This document shows, in pieces, positions 45,236-55,600 of a DNA stretch of 64,000 bases. The stretch comes from Capitulum mitella. Lineage: Eukaryota; Arthropoda; Thecostraca; Pollicipedomorpha; Pollicipedidae. The notes below the pieces were generated by a model, which ran no database searches, was not told the DNA's origin, and worked only from the letters and a program-made list of their open reading frames with translations. Made by a program: the position numbers and the translations under genes. Position 1 is the stretch's first letter. Every line of letters begins with the position of its first letter. The stretch lies in assembly GCA_030062745.1 (NCBI GenBank), contig CP099848.1, positions 6,896,501 to 6,960,500 of the forward strand, read 5' to 3'.

Positions 45236-45855
45236 TACAGCGCTTCGGCTACTGCGGCCATTTTGCGTCGGTCACATGGGCCATCTGATCAAGAAGTCCA
45301 GAGACATGGTAGCAAGCGCCTGTTGGGGAGAATAAATGACATCCAATCCAATTGCAGCTAAGAACTGCGTTATTACACCAAGCGCAATGTCGGGAAACTC
45401 ACCTATAAGCGATGGCAAAGTCGCGAGGCGTCCAAAGATTCTGTCCTTCTGAGCTGAGCACAGTGCAATCAACAAGCATATGCTTCACACATAACAGGTC
45501 TCCACAGCTCTCACGAGAGGGGACGTCTGCTGTGTTGCTCAGTCGAAATCCCGGTTAAAGGATGGAGCGCCGAGACCGGCCGGCTCTGCCCGACCGCGGC
45601 CGCGTCGTCGCGGCACGAAACGCCGATGTTGCCATCCCATGTCGGGACGGCCCGAGCATGAACGTCTTACTGATTTGCAGTGAAGGGCCGTGTTGAGAGC
45701 CGCCGTGGGTTTCAGACTGCTGGTGGTGGGCGTCGCTCGGTTACCTCTGGCGTAGTGTACCGTCAGCTATCCAAACAGATGTCAGCCGGCCTGGATGATT
45801 TGTATGCAGGGGCTCCGCCACGTCATTTTGATCGGGGGGTATAGCAGAGGTGGGC
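45236..45855. other. Spacer, no recognised feature
   Basis: A 67-residue minus-strand frame (45475-45272) is open but matches no family I recognise. Confidence 0.45.
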
Positions 45856-46187
45856 CCGGACAGGGGCGGATCCAGCGGCACGGTTTAGGGGGCCAAACAG
45901 GAATTGCTGAGAATGGATGGTAGGTCAGCGAGTCAGCAGCCGGGGAGGGGGAGGGAGAAGACGCTGGCCGTGGGTTCGGAGTGTCCAGCGTCTTCAAACT
46001 CTGGTCGTGCCACTGGCGCAGCCAAAGAGGGGTCGTGGACGCCGTCCCCTCACCCTAAGCCCGCATTTTTTGTGAATACAAAAAACCGGGCTCATCGCCC
46101 TCCCAGCAGGCGGTTTTCGTATGGTTTCAGTTCACACCGAGCTCCGCCCCCCCCCCCCTTAAGAAAATCCTGGCTGCACCCCTGAGT
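45856..46187 (+). mobile_element. Short hAT-like element
   Basis: The left end is CAGGGGCGGATCCAGCGG and the right end TCCTGGCTGCACCCCTG, inverse in its first bases (CAGGGGTGCAGCC). The right part is an inverted relative of 23851-23945. CAGGGGCGGATCCAG is a terminus typical of some hAT lineages. Confidence 0.5.
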
Positions 46188-46997
46188 TGTGTAGTAATAG
46201 CCATGTGCTTGGCAAGGGGGCCAAATGGCTATTTGCCCCCTTCTCTCCGTTGGGGGGCCATGGCCGAGATACCTTCCTCCCCGGACCCGCCATTGGCTCC
46301 AGAAACCAATCCAGCAAACTAAAGAAGTACAGAATTTCGGCCAAAACTCGTCGGATTTGTATCTTTAAAGGCACTGCGGCGAAGCAGATGGCATCGGAGG
46401 ATCTTTACCGTGTCGTGCAACTCCATGACAAGGTTGGCTCGTGCCTGGCTGACCATTTCGTTCTCTGGCCAAATACAGGTGGCCATTCTGGGCCTCGGAC
46501 CCAATTCCTGTCACGCACCGCATCTGTTGTCCGGCTCCTCATTCATCGGGCTACCGCGGCGCTTGACTCAGCTCGACACCAAAGGAGACTTCAAGGCCCC
46601 AACTAGCCCAAATTTGGGAAGTATTCCGTGTTATGCCCACTTTATTTTCAAGGGCCCGGCAAGTAAACTCAGATTTTCCACTTCACCGAAAAACTCGAAA
46701 AAGTAAATGAAATAGGTTGCATTTTATTTTCCTTCTGTCTTACCCATGCGCCCTTGCGCGAAAAGAAAATAGTTGGGTGGTAGAATGTAGGAGTGATATG
46801 CGAGCGAGACTGGTTCGTTCCCGGATTTTGCGCTGAATATTGCTAGTTCTGTACAATTGTTGACTCGCGCCCTTTTTCCTGTTTCCCATTGGCTGGCTGG
46901 TCCTCCAGTTTTTCACGTGCCCCCGAACTGACATCAGTACAGGCAAGTAGCCAGAATTTTCCTGGGGGGGGGCTAAATGTCAACTTTTGTCATACAC

Positions 46998-47182
46998 CAC
47001 TGGCACAGGAGCGGAACCAGCGGCTCTGTTTTGGGGGCCAAAGTAGAGTTTTCTGGGTCTAGAACGCTATTGCGTAAATGATCACTATTAGGTGTTCCTG
47101 CGAAATCGCTATATATCTAGTATGGAACGACTGTCCCAGGGGGGCCATGGCCCCCATGGCCCCCCTTGGCTACGTCCCTGCA
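46998..47182 (+). mobile_element. Short hAT-like element
   Basis: The left end is CACAGGAGCGGAACCAGCGG and the right end TTGGCTACGTCCCTG. It is related on the left to 45856 and on the right to 36345. No coding capacity. Confidence 0.45.
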
Positions 47183-47754
47183 TCAGTAACAGATCGGCAA
47201 GCGGTGGGGAGTCGGCCTCCCGATTCGCTGCCGTGCGCCGTCCTCTTAGGGCTACTTTTTCTTTCCCGTCATCCCCGCACGCTGCTCAGGGGCACTCTAT
47301 GAGGCGCACCTTTGTCGTTTCTCTGCATATTTGTTTTGCGGCAAGGAGCGAGCCGCCGTTATTCATGCGGTTGGATTGTTACTGTGCCGCGTATCGTCGT
47401 TTACATTTTAGTCACGTTTCTGGATTCCGTCGGGTAAGACGGATGATTAGTAACAAAAGTTTCGTTTTCGCATCCAGGTGTCATTTCAGTCTGATCTAGT
47501 TAAGCGAGAGCTGGTTTCTGAGGCGGGCTGCGACATCAGAGCGTTACATCTTCGCACGTCAGCAAACTAAAACCAGTAAAACGCGTTGCGGGGCACGTGA
47601 CGAAAGATGTTCCCCGTCTTCCCCTTTTTGGTCAGATTTCCTACCACACAACAGTAAATTGGGTACTCGGTTCAGCGCTCCATGAGCAGTACATTCAACC
47701 TATTGACTTTACTACGGTATATACATTACATCACATTACTGTCTCAGCGTTTCT
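47183..47754. other. Spacer, no recognised feature
   Basis: Nothing supported in this stretch. Confidence 0.5.
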
Positions 47755-48552
47755 GACCAGCCCAGGGCCGCTAAGTCCAAGGGCTCCTGACCGTCCCGGG
47801 GCGGCAGAGCCATGATTGTCTCAGGGGTCATGGCTGTCCCAGCCCCAGTTCGCCCCTGACCGTGTGAAGGCCCCTGGCCGTCTCAGCCCCAATGACTGTC
47901 TCAGGGAATCTGACCATGTCAGACCCATGGTGGCTTCATGATGATGATCCATGATGTTTCAGACTCATGGCTGTCCTGTGGCCCAAGACAGCCCCAAGGC
48001 CCCAGACTGTCTCAAGGTTCATGACTCTCTCGAGACCCATGACCATTCCTAGGCTCCTGAATGTGCCGGGGTCCTAGCCATTCCTGGTCCTTCACCATCA
48101 CAGGACGTTGGCTTATCCCAGAGCCTTTGAGCTCCCAGACTCTTCATTCTACCAGCGTCCATGACTTTCCCAAGACCACGAACCGCTCCCGGGGCCCTGA
48201 CCATCTCAGGACCCTTAGCCGTCCGAGGGCTGTCGACCATCCTAGGACCCATGCCGCTCTCCGCCCCACCGCCTCAGAGTCCCTAACTGTGTTAGGATTT
48301 CTGGCTGTAACTTCTGACCGTCGCATTGGTAATCGACACCTCAGCGCCCCGATCGTTCCAGGACTCTTGACCGTTAGCGAGCCCCGGCTGCTCCATGTTT
48401 ATGACAGCCTTGGGGCCCCTGACGGTCTCAAGATCCGTGACAGTCCCTGAAGGTCCTCGAAAATCCCAGGCCTGGCTGTCTCACGGCCTCTGGTTGCTTC
48501 AAGACTTCTAACCATCCCAGCGCCCCTGACTGTCATAGCGCCACTGACAGCC
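47755..48552 (+). repeat. Degenerate minisatellite of CTGACCGTCTCAGG-like units
   Basis: Variants of TGACCGTCTCAGGGCCCC recur with a spacing of roughly 25-30 bases for about 800 bases (for example CTGACCGTCCCGGGG, CTGACCATCTCAGGAC, CTGACTGTCATAGCG). Open frames on both strands, Pro/Ser-rich on one and Gly/Arg-rich on the other, are shadows of it. Confidence 0.8.
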
Positions 48553-48610
48553 TCAGGGCCTCTAATCGAGCTCCAGGAGGTCCCTCCTGGAGCTCGATTA
48601 GAGGCCCTGA
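48553..48610. repeat. Perfect palindrome, 28 bp arms with a 2-base spacer
   Basis: The arms 48553-48580 and 48583-48610 are exact inverses, spaced by TC. The left arm begins TCAGGGCCTCTAATCGAG. It closes the minisatellite, whose TCAGGGCC motif it contains. Confidence 0.95.
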
Positions 48611-49134
48611 TCGCCCTCGCCCCCGCCGCCATGCCCTAGGCTTAGCAACTGATCGTGTTCTAAGTGATCTATATTGGAACTGAGCCTAGCAATTTTGTGA
48701 CGACATAGCTGCCAAACTTCTTCATAGCTTTAACCGATTCTTGATCACAATGATGCGCTAAAATTGTCTGACGTACAAGAATTTCCGGTTCGTTTTCGGG
48801 TGGATAAATTCATGCTAAAAATTCTTACGTATTGCGGAAATTCTAGTGCCTTTTGGGATTCCAGGGCTAACATCCATTGGTTGATTCATCAAAGGTGACG
48901 TTCTGCATCGCTGGGAGAAATGAACTTTGTGTTTCATCCTGTGTGTAATACCTTCCTTGCTGGTTTGTTTATACCACCCCATGCCATCCGACCGGTCTGA
49001 TGTGGGTGGGGCTCAGGGTTAAAATAGTGCCGTATTTTGGTGCTGACGGGCGCCATAAGATTGCGCTCCAAAAGCAGTTTGCATTCCACAAGTTCGCTTT
49101 GAAAAAACTTTGTCTTAAACCTGTTGACAAGCCG
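48611..49134. other. Spacer, no recognised feature
   Basis: Ordinary CpG content; no exon supported. Confidence 0.5.
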
Positions 49135-49656
49135 CAAGTGAAAGTGCTCTGTCTCCATTCAGCAAGGATCAGCTGAGATTTTTTTCACTAAAACCAAGAA
49201 TGCTGAGAGCACACACCTTTATCTTCTTAATGCTTTGTGAAATTTTGCATTCAGTAAGAAAATCTATGCTCTGATAACAAAACCAAATGCCAGATTTCTA
49301 AACTTGGTGTGACTATGTCATGGCTTGTGTTATGGATATGATATTGGTCTTTTAATTAATTTGTTTTGATATTTTCCAAACCTTTCTGGGCTAGAGGTAA
49401 GCCTCTGCCTGAATTCCAAAAAATTTCTGAATTCCAAACAATTTTCCACATAAATGCCATTGCTGTAAAGAATATTACATCCTCTTGTGTTTTGTACTTA
49501 GAGCACCCAGATTTCTCAAAACATAACACTAGCAACAAAATTATAAAAATAATTTACCATGTAGTACTACCATACTGGTTTTCTGATGAGAGACAACAGT
49601 ATTTCATGGTGCAAAATGTAGTGCCTCTAAGGTAAAGGTCATTCACACCAGGGATC

Positions 49657-50059
49657 GGCAATCCTTTAGAAGCACACGCCATAAACCAAGCACACTGGAT
49701 GACACATATACGGCGCGCGTGGCAAAAGGAGACGTCATCTGTTGCAAAAAACATCAACATTAAGCACTAGAGCTCCAGGGTCATGGATCACCTACTATTC
49801 GCTAACCTAACCTAACCTAACCTAACCTAACCTAACATTTTGAAAAGGGAAGGCATTCCAGAATGCAGTAGCCAAAAGATAAGCTAGTATGTGCCTACTG
49901 TGTAAAACAAGAGCGAATAGTAGGTGGATCTACGACCCTGGAGCTCCAGTGCATAATGTTGTTGTTTCTTGCAACAGGTGACGTCTCCTTTTGCCACGCG
50001 CGCCATATATGTGTCATCCAGTGTGCTTGGTTTATGGCGTGCGCTTCTAAAGGATTGCC
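49657..50059. mobile_element. Foldback element with about 147 bp inverted arms
   Basis: The arm 49657-49800 (GGCAATCCTTTAGAAGCACA and on) is repeated in inverse at 49911-50059 with few mismatches. CCAGGGAT stands directly outside both ends, so it may be an 8 bp target duplication as made by hAT transposases. Alternatively the left CAGGGATCGGCAATCC is itself a hAT-type terminus. The loop carries a CCTAA tract. It is non-coding. Confidence 0.82.
49802..49836 (-). repeat. (CCTAA)n tract in the foldback loop
   Basis: About seven CCTAA units, the complement of the TTAGG arthropod telomere repeat. Confidence 0.9.
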
Positions 50060-50129
50060 CCAGGGATTTGTGAAGACCCTGCATAGATTTTGAAATAGGT
50101 AATGGTATTATATAGCTGTCATAACCAGA

Positions 50130-50260
50130 TGCCAAACAACAGAGTCTGGTGAGTGGGAGGCACTGGGTTCAAGTCCCAGAACAGGCACCTGTATTTGGTC
50201 TGAGACCGGAAGTGTCAGTCAGGCATGGGTAACCATGTCATGGAGTTCACGCAGCATGGT
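50130..50260 (+). repeat. Possible tRNA-derived SINE head
   Basis: CACTGGGTTCAAGTCCCAGA (from 50161) forms a perfect T-arm: a 5 bp stem CTGGG/CCCAG around a 7-base loop, with a perfect RNA polymerase III B box (GGTTCAAGTCC). I could not find a convincing A box or full cloverleaf, so it is not called a tRNA gene. A SINE-like body may continue to about 50330. Confidence 0.4.
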
Positions 50261-50690
50261 AAACATCTTCCAGCATGATCTGGCTGTGCACCTGGGGTAA
50301 AAATACTCCATATTTTGGAACATTTGAATGGCAGGGTTAGGGCCAAGCAACAAGCTTGACTCAGTTTGGCAGTGATCCCAATGCTACCCATGTCATTTTC
50401 AACCTGTTTGGGCTAAATTTGTAAAGAAAAAGATGAAAAAATTTGTTTTGTTCCCATAGTTACTGTAGTAATTGTTCAATCATTACATGATTACATTATT
50501 GTATTAGATCATTGTTAGGATAGATTGTGCCAATATTATTATGGTATGGGGTTTTATGTTTCACACATACCACACTTTTGGCACAGGATTTGCACTGAAG
50601 GTGCAACCTCTGATGGAAGGCATGGATAGGATATAGAGGCTGCAGGCTGATAAAGGGCATGACAGGACTTGACCTTGGTTCAACAAAGAG

Positions 50691-50725
50691 GTTAGGTTAG
50701 GTTAGGTTGGTTAGGGTAGGCTAGG
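50691..50725 (+). repeat. Short TTAGG-like tract with the same leader as the 8982 array
   Basis: About seven degenerate units follow a leader at 50635-50657 that matches 8922-8944 at 19 of 23 positions. All four differences are transitions. Confidence 0.75.
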
Positions 50726-52475
50726 CTACCATTTTTGGCAAACTATTTTTTATTTATTCTTTCATTTTGTTTGCTCATTTCCTTCAATTTGCATTGGTGT
50801 TTTTTCAGAGTTATTTATTTTATTCATTTATGGTGGTTTTAATAAATTTATTTCAAATCATTTTCAATGTGTAATATTTGTAATATAAATTCAGATGTTA
50901 TTGCTAACATTTCTGTTCCAAAGTAAATTGATGTTACACCTTAGTTATTGCCACACCTTTCTATTACCTATGGTCTGGACATGGGTTCAGCCAATGATCA
51001 GTCAGTATTAGGATATCATGTTGATAAGTGTTGAATGCTGAGACATCAAAAGTCCCTAATCAGGTGTCTGGTGGTTGACACAGTCATGATGACTAGTCTC
51101 CTCATGGGGAGAAGTAGTTATTTTTGAACTTGTTTTGGATGAAATAAGAAGGGGTATGCATAAACATTGCATTTCAGGCACCATACAACCATGATTACAC
51201 TTGTTTTCCCACAATGTAAGTGCCAGACCAAAATCCTACTGTTCACCTTTTTCTCTTATTCTCATAAGCATTTTCATAAACCCAGAGTCATGTTGTTGTT
51301 GCTTGTAAATATAGGTCTTGCTTATCCATGGGTAGGAGCTTTTAGAAGATGTCCATCAATTATCCAAGGAAAGGTCTGAGCTCTGTGGACTGTTAGCTAT
51401 GTTAAAATCAGAAGATGAGTGTGGATTCCAGTGTCAGGATGTGTGAGCTGTGTTAAAATCAGAAAAAGGGTGTAGCATCCAGTGCCTGGGCTTAGAATCA
51501 TTGTGAATGATTTCTGAACTGTTGGGTATAGCCATGTTTTTCCCATTTTCACTGCAATCTATGCATTCATTTCCTTTGTTTGAATGTCCTACTCAACATG
51601 CATTATGTATTAACTCTGTATTTTTATGTAAGGCATAGATAGAGCCATTTTACATGTTTGTGGACACCTTGGCATCCACTAAGTGTACCATAATCCTGAT
51701 TTGTGTATGAAAATAATTGACAGTGTAGGAATGTAGCATGTTTGGGGCATTTAGGATTTTTTGGTGTCTAGTCAAAATAGTAAGAATACTTTATGCCATA
51801 AATAATTAAACATCAGTGATCAAAATGTGCATGTGGTTCAGGAGTGACATTTTCCTGACATCTTAATACCTCTTAGTCCTGCATGTGTATTTTATGTAAC
51901 TGGTTATATATCGTCTGCCAAAACCAAGTGGTCTTTGAACTGGATGTTTATATTCTTGATCAATTGATTATTGCAGCTTAGGGACTTACAGATCATTCGG
52001 CGCCCATCGATGATTATTTGCCATTGGTGGTTGTGGTCCTGGAGTGGGGATTGAAATTAGTCAAACAAAAACCAGTGAAAAGCAATTTGGCCTAAAAAAA
52101 CTCAGTATGTCATATGGTATTGCATATGAAATCCATTTATCATTGTTAACAAAGTACTTGGTTTTCTGTGCATTGCTTTGCAGTATTAATTCGTCCCGGA
52201 GTTTTCAGCTGTAAGTGTGTAAGGGGTATTTCCTGTTTGTTTTTTTGTGCTATAGCCCTTTCAATAGTTTTGGTTCTCCCTCTTTGCTAATCGTGGAATC
52301 AGTTTATGACGGCTTGAGTCGTGGTCCTGTAGGTGGGCTTGCACCAGACAGTTTCGTACCCTGCTTCAGCAGCTTGACTCACGTATCTCGGTTTCAGTAC
52401 AGCACCAGGACCGCAGAGCCGGCTGCCGCGCAGTGCCGTCCGGCAGGGATGCCATAGCCGGGCCGCCGTCACACC

Positions 52476-52635
52476 ATGCCGCGCGCCCGCAGCAGTGACT
52501 CAGCCCAGTATGAGGACCTGTCGGCGCTGGCCGGCAGCGGTCCGCCCGGCTCGCTGCTCAGCCAGGTGTCGGACGTCCGCGACCCGGGCGACCAGCTGGA
52601 GATGACCGCCTCCACGGCCGGCGTCGTCCCCGATG
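52476..52635 (+). CDS. SVOP: SVOP-like exon 1
   Basis: ATG at 52476 opens [20 protein letters not shown], a cytosolic N-terminal tail, and runs to [11 protein letters not shown]. The donor GTCAGT follows 52635 in phase 1. The tail is poorly conserved in the family, so the start is supported mainly by the frame and by the fit to exon 2. Confidence 0.75.
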
Positions 52636-55600
52636 GTCAGTGGTGGCCCGGCTGAACCGGCTGGGAAGGTCGCGGCGCGGTCCGTGAGGTGTGATTGGTA
52701 GCCTGTCCTGCAAGAGTCGTGTCTCGTATAGTATTCTGTTCATAATAATTGGCGAATCCAGCCCTACAGACACATTCACGTCGTCCGTCCTGTTTGTTCA
52801 GGCCATAGTTTTTGTCATTTGGCCTGCCTCACTTACCCGTCCCACAGGGGACGTGTCTTTCACATCTGTCAGCCAGCTTGGCAGCCCTCTCCCACAGCAG
52901 GCACATGTCTTATGTCTCTTTATGCCTGCCACAGAGGCCACGTATCTCTCGTCACTCTGTGCCTACCGCAGTGGACACGTATCTCCCGTCACTCTGTTCC
53001 TGCCACAGTGGCCACGTATCTCCCGTCTGCCTGCCACAACAGCTCCCGTCTCTGTTCCTGCCGCAGTGGACTTGTATCTCAGTCTCTCTGTGCCTGCCAC
53101 AGCAGACCCGTATTTCCCGTTTCTCTGTGCCTGCCACAGCAGACACGTGCCTGCCAGCCGGCGTAACCGGACCTCTCTGCCCGGCAGACACGTTCACCGT
53201 GGACCAGGCGGTGAACGCCATCGGGTTCGGCCGCTTCCAGATCCGGCTGTCGCTCATCACGGGCCTCTGCTGGATGGCCGACAGCATGGAGATGATGATC
53301 TTGGCCATTCTCTCGCCGGCCGTGCAGTGCTCGTGGTTCATCTCCGAGTGGAAGCAGGCCTTCATCACCACCATCGTCTTCCTGGGCATGATGCTGAGCT
53401 CGCCGTTCTGGGGGAAGTTCAGCGACAAGTATGGTCGGAAAACGGTACGTTCTGTCGGAGATGGGCTTGATGTGCGTCAGATGCTGTACTGTTGCCCATT
53501 TTGTAGAATTACTGTATCATGATGTGTTCCCAAACAGGTCTGAATTTGGTGGCAATGATTGTAGTATAAAGGATATCGTCCATTTTTTTTTTACTTTCAC
53601 CAATGCCCTATGCCTATGCTCTATGCAGAGCTAAGCATATTACAGACAAGCTGTAACGTGCTTGTATCAGTCACACATTTCGGATCAGTGAACGCATGAC
53701 ATGGTACATGCGAATGAGGTTTGTTTCCAAGATCATCAGATTTTGCCTTTATGTCCTGAGTAAATGTGTCGGTGGGCCTCACATTACGGCTGGCCGTCAC
53801 GTGCCGTCCCAGCAGCCGCAGTCGGTCCTTAACTGACCCGGCGGCTTCCCGGCCGTTTCTGCCATCTCTGACCGTCTGTCTCTACTGCCGCTGACGGGCC
53901 ATCTCTGCCCCCGTTGACAAGCTGCTGATGCCGCTCGTTGACCGTTTCTGCCGCCGCTGACGGGCCATCTCTGCCGCCGCTGACCGTCTGCTGACTGACC
54001 CCCGTTGACATACGGTCTGCCGCCGTTGACCGTCTGTCTCTGCCGCCGCTGACGGGCCATCTCTGCCGCCGCTGACCGTCTGCTGACTGACCCCCGTTGA
54101 CATACGGTCTGCCGCCGTTGATCGTTTGTCTCCGCCGCCGCTGACGGGCCAGCCGTGTCCGCGATAACCATCTGCCAACTGATCCCGCTGACAGACTGTC
54201 TGCCGCCGCAGATCGTCGGTGTCTGCCGCTGCTGTCGGTCCGTCACTGCCGCTGCTAACCGGTCGCGTCTGACCTCGGCAGACGCTGGTGCTGTCCGGCT
54301 CGTTCCTGTTCTTCTACGGCTTCCTGTCGTCGTTCTCGCCGACGTACGTGTGGCTGCTGCTGCTGCGGGGTCTGGTCGGCTTCTGCGTGGGCGCCATCCC
54401 CCAGGCGTGAGTGGGTGCCCGCCCTGCGACGCTGCGCCGTGCGCCAGTCCGCCGGACGGTCGGTCTGGCCCTGGTGCCGCGCCAGTAGTTCGCCGCACCT
54501 TTTTTCGGCGCGCAGGGCGGCCGAAGTTCCGCGTTCCGTCGGGGATTGTTTGGTCGTTTTTGTGTGTTTGTCGGCGGAGTTGTCTTGTTTCCGGTACGCT
54601 GGTCCGGCTCTGTACCGCGTCTCGTGACCGACTGTGGGGCTGTGTTTGGGTGGACAACGTCTCGCCGTCCGTCAGTGACCGGAATGGTGGTCATCCGGCC
54701 GAACTCAGAGGGGATGAACTTATCGGAGTAGGCGGAGGGGAATGCTGGATTGTGGGACTCCGTTCGTGGCGTAGGTGTGGTGATTAGATGCATTTTAAGT
54801 TGGTATCGTAGGCGCAGTATTTGGCATGCGCAAAGATGTTTGCATGTCGCTGAAATCGATTTGGAATCGGTCTGGTGAGTGATTAGCCTTACAGTGTGTT
54901 CGAGCATAGGTATGGTCGATTGTTGTGCATGGCCTCATGTTTTACTTTTTTGCGCATTTCAGTGTTACTTTGTATGCTGAATTCCTTCCTATGAAGCAGA
55001 GAGGGAAATGTGTTATTTTGTTGGAGGTAAGTGGTATTTTTGGGTGAATGTTATTGAATCTGCCAAACATTTTGGCTACGCTAGTTACACGGTGAATAGC
55101 GATCTTCTTCAGCGCTGAAAGATGCATTTCTTACTGGGCAGCGGGCTGTACGACAAAGTCACGATTGATTTTGTTGTCTACCCCACAACAGTATGCCATA
55201 AGCGTTGGGTTCCAGGCCCTCTCCTTGGTCGTCAGAACCTGCTCCCGTGACGTCTGATTGAGTGAGACACGGTACCCTTCTTACGCCGCCTGGTGCCGCC
55301 GTCAGCCGGCTGGCCTCCGATACTGACCGCTCGCTGACGCCGTCCGTCCGCCGCCGGCAGTGTTTCTGGGCGCTGGGCGCCTGCCTGGAGGTGCTGCTGG
55401 CGCTGTTCGTGATGCCCACGCTGGGCTGGCAGTGGCTGCTGGGCCTGTCGTCGCTGCCGCTGCTGCTGTTCACCCTCATCTGTCCGGTCAGTGGGCGGCC
55501 AGCGACGGGGGGTCCGGGCCGGTGCCGTTTCCCCGAGGGTTCTGAGGGGTTCCCCACGAGCTGGGATGTGTCCACTTCATTTGCATCTCTTCGATGAGGG

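Larger units (their letters stand above)
49135..51911. other. CpG-free block interrupted by a younger insertion
   Basis: By direct reading there is no CpG from 49135 to 49655 and none from 50252 to 51911 (1,660 bases). Between them CpGs occur in the foldback element (49656-50059) and twice more, at 50207 and 50250. TG and CA are abundant, as expected from methylation-driven decay. No exon was recognised. CpG returns sharply at 51912-52018, before the SVOP-like gene. Confidence 0.85.

Noticed and set aside
47755..48632. Open frames rich in Pro/Ser or Gly/Arg over the minisatellite
   Set aside because: Both strands are open because of the repeat; there is no domain and the units are non-coding in character.
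53797..54657. 286-codon minus-strand open frame with repeated Gly/Arg/Gln-rich segments
   Set aside because: It reads the intron 2 minisatellite and the opposite strand of SVOP-like exon 3; no start, domain or splice support.
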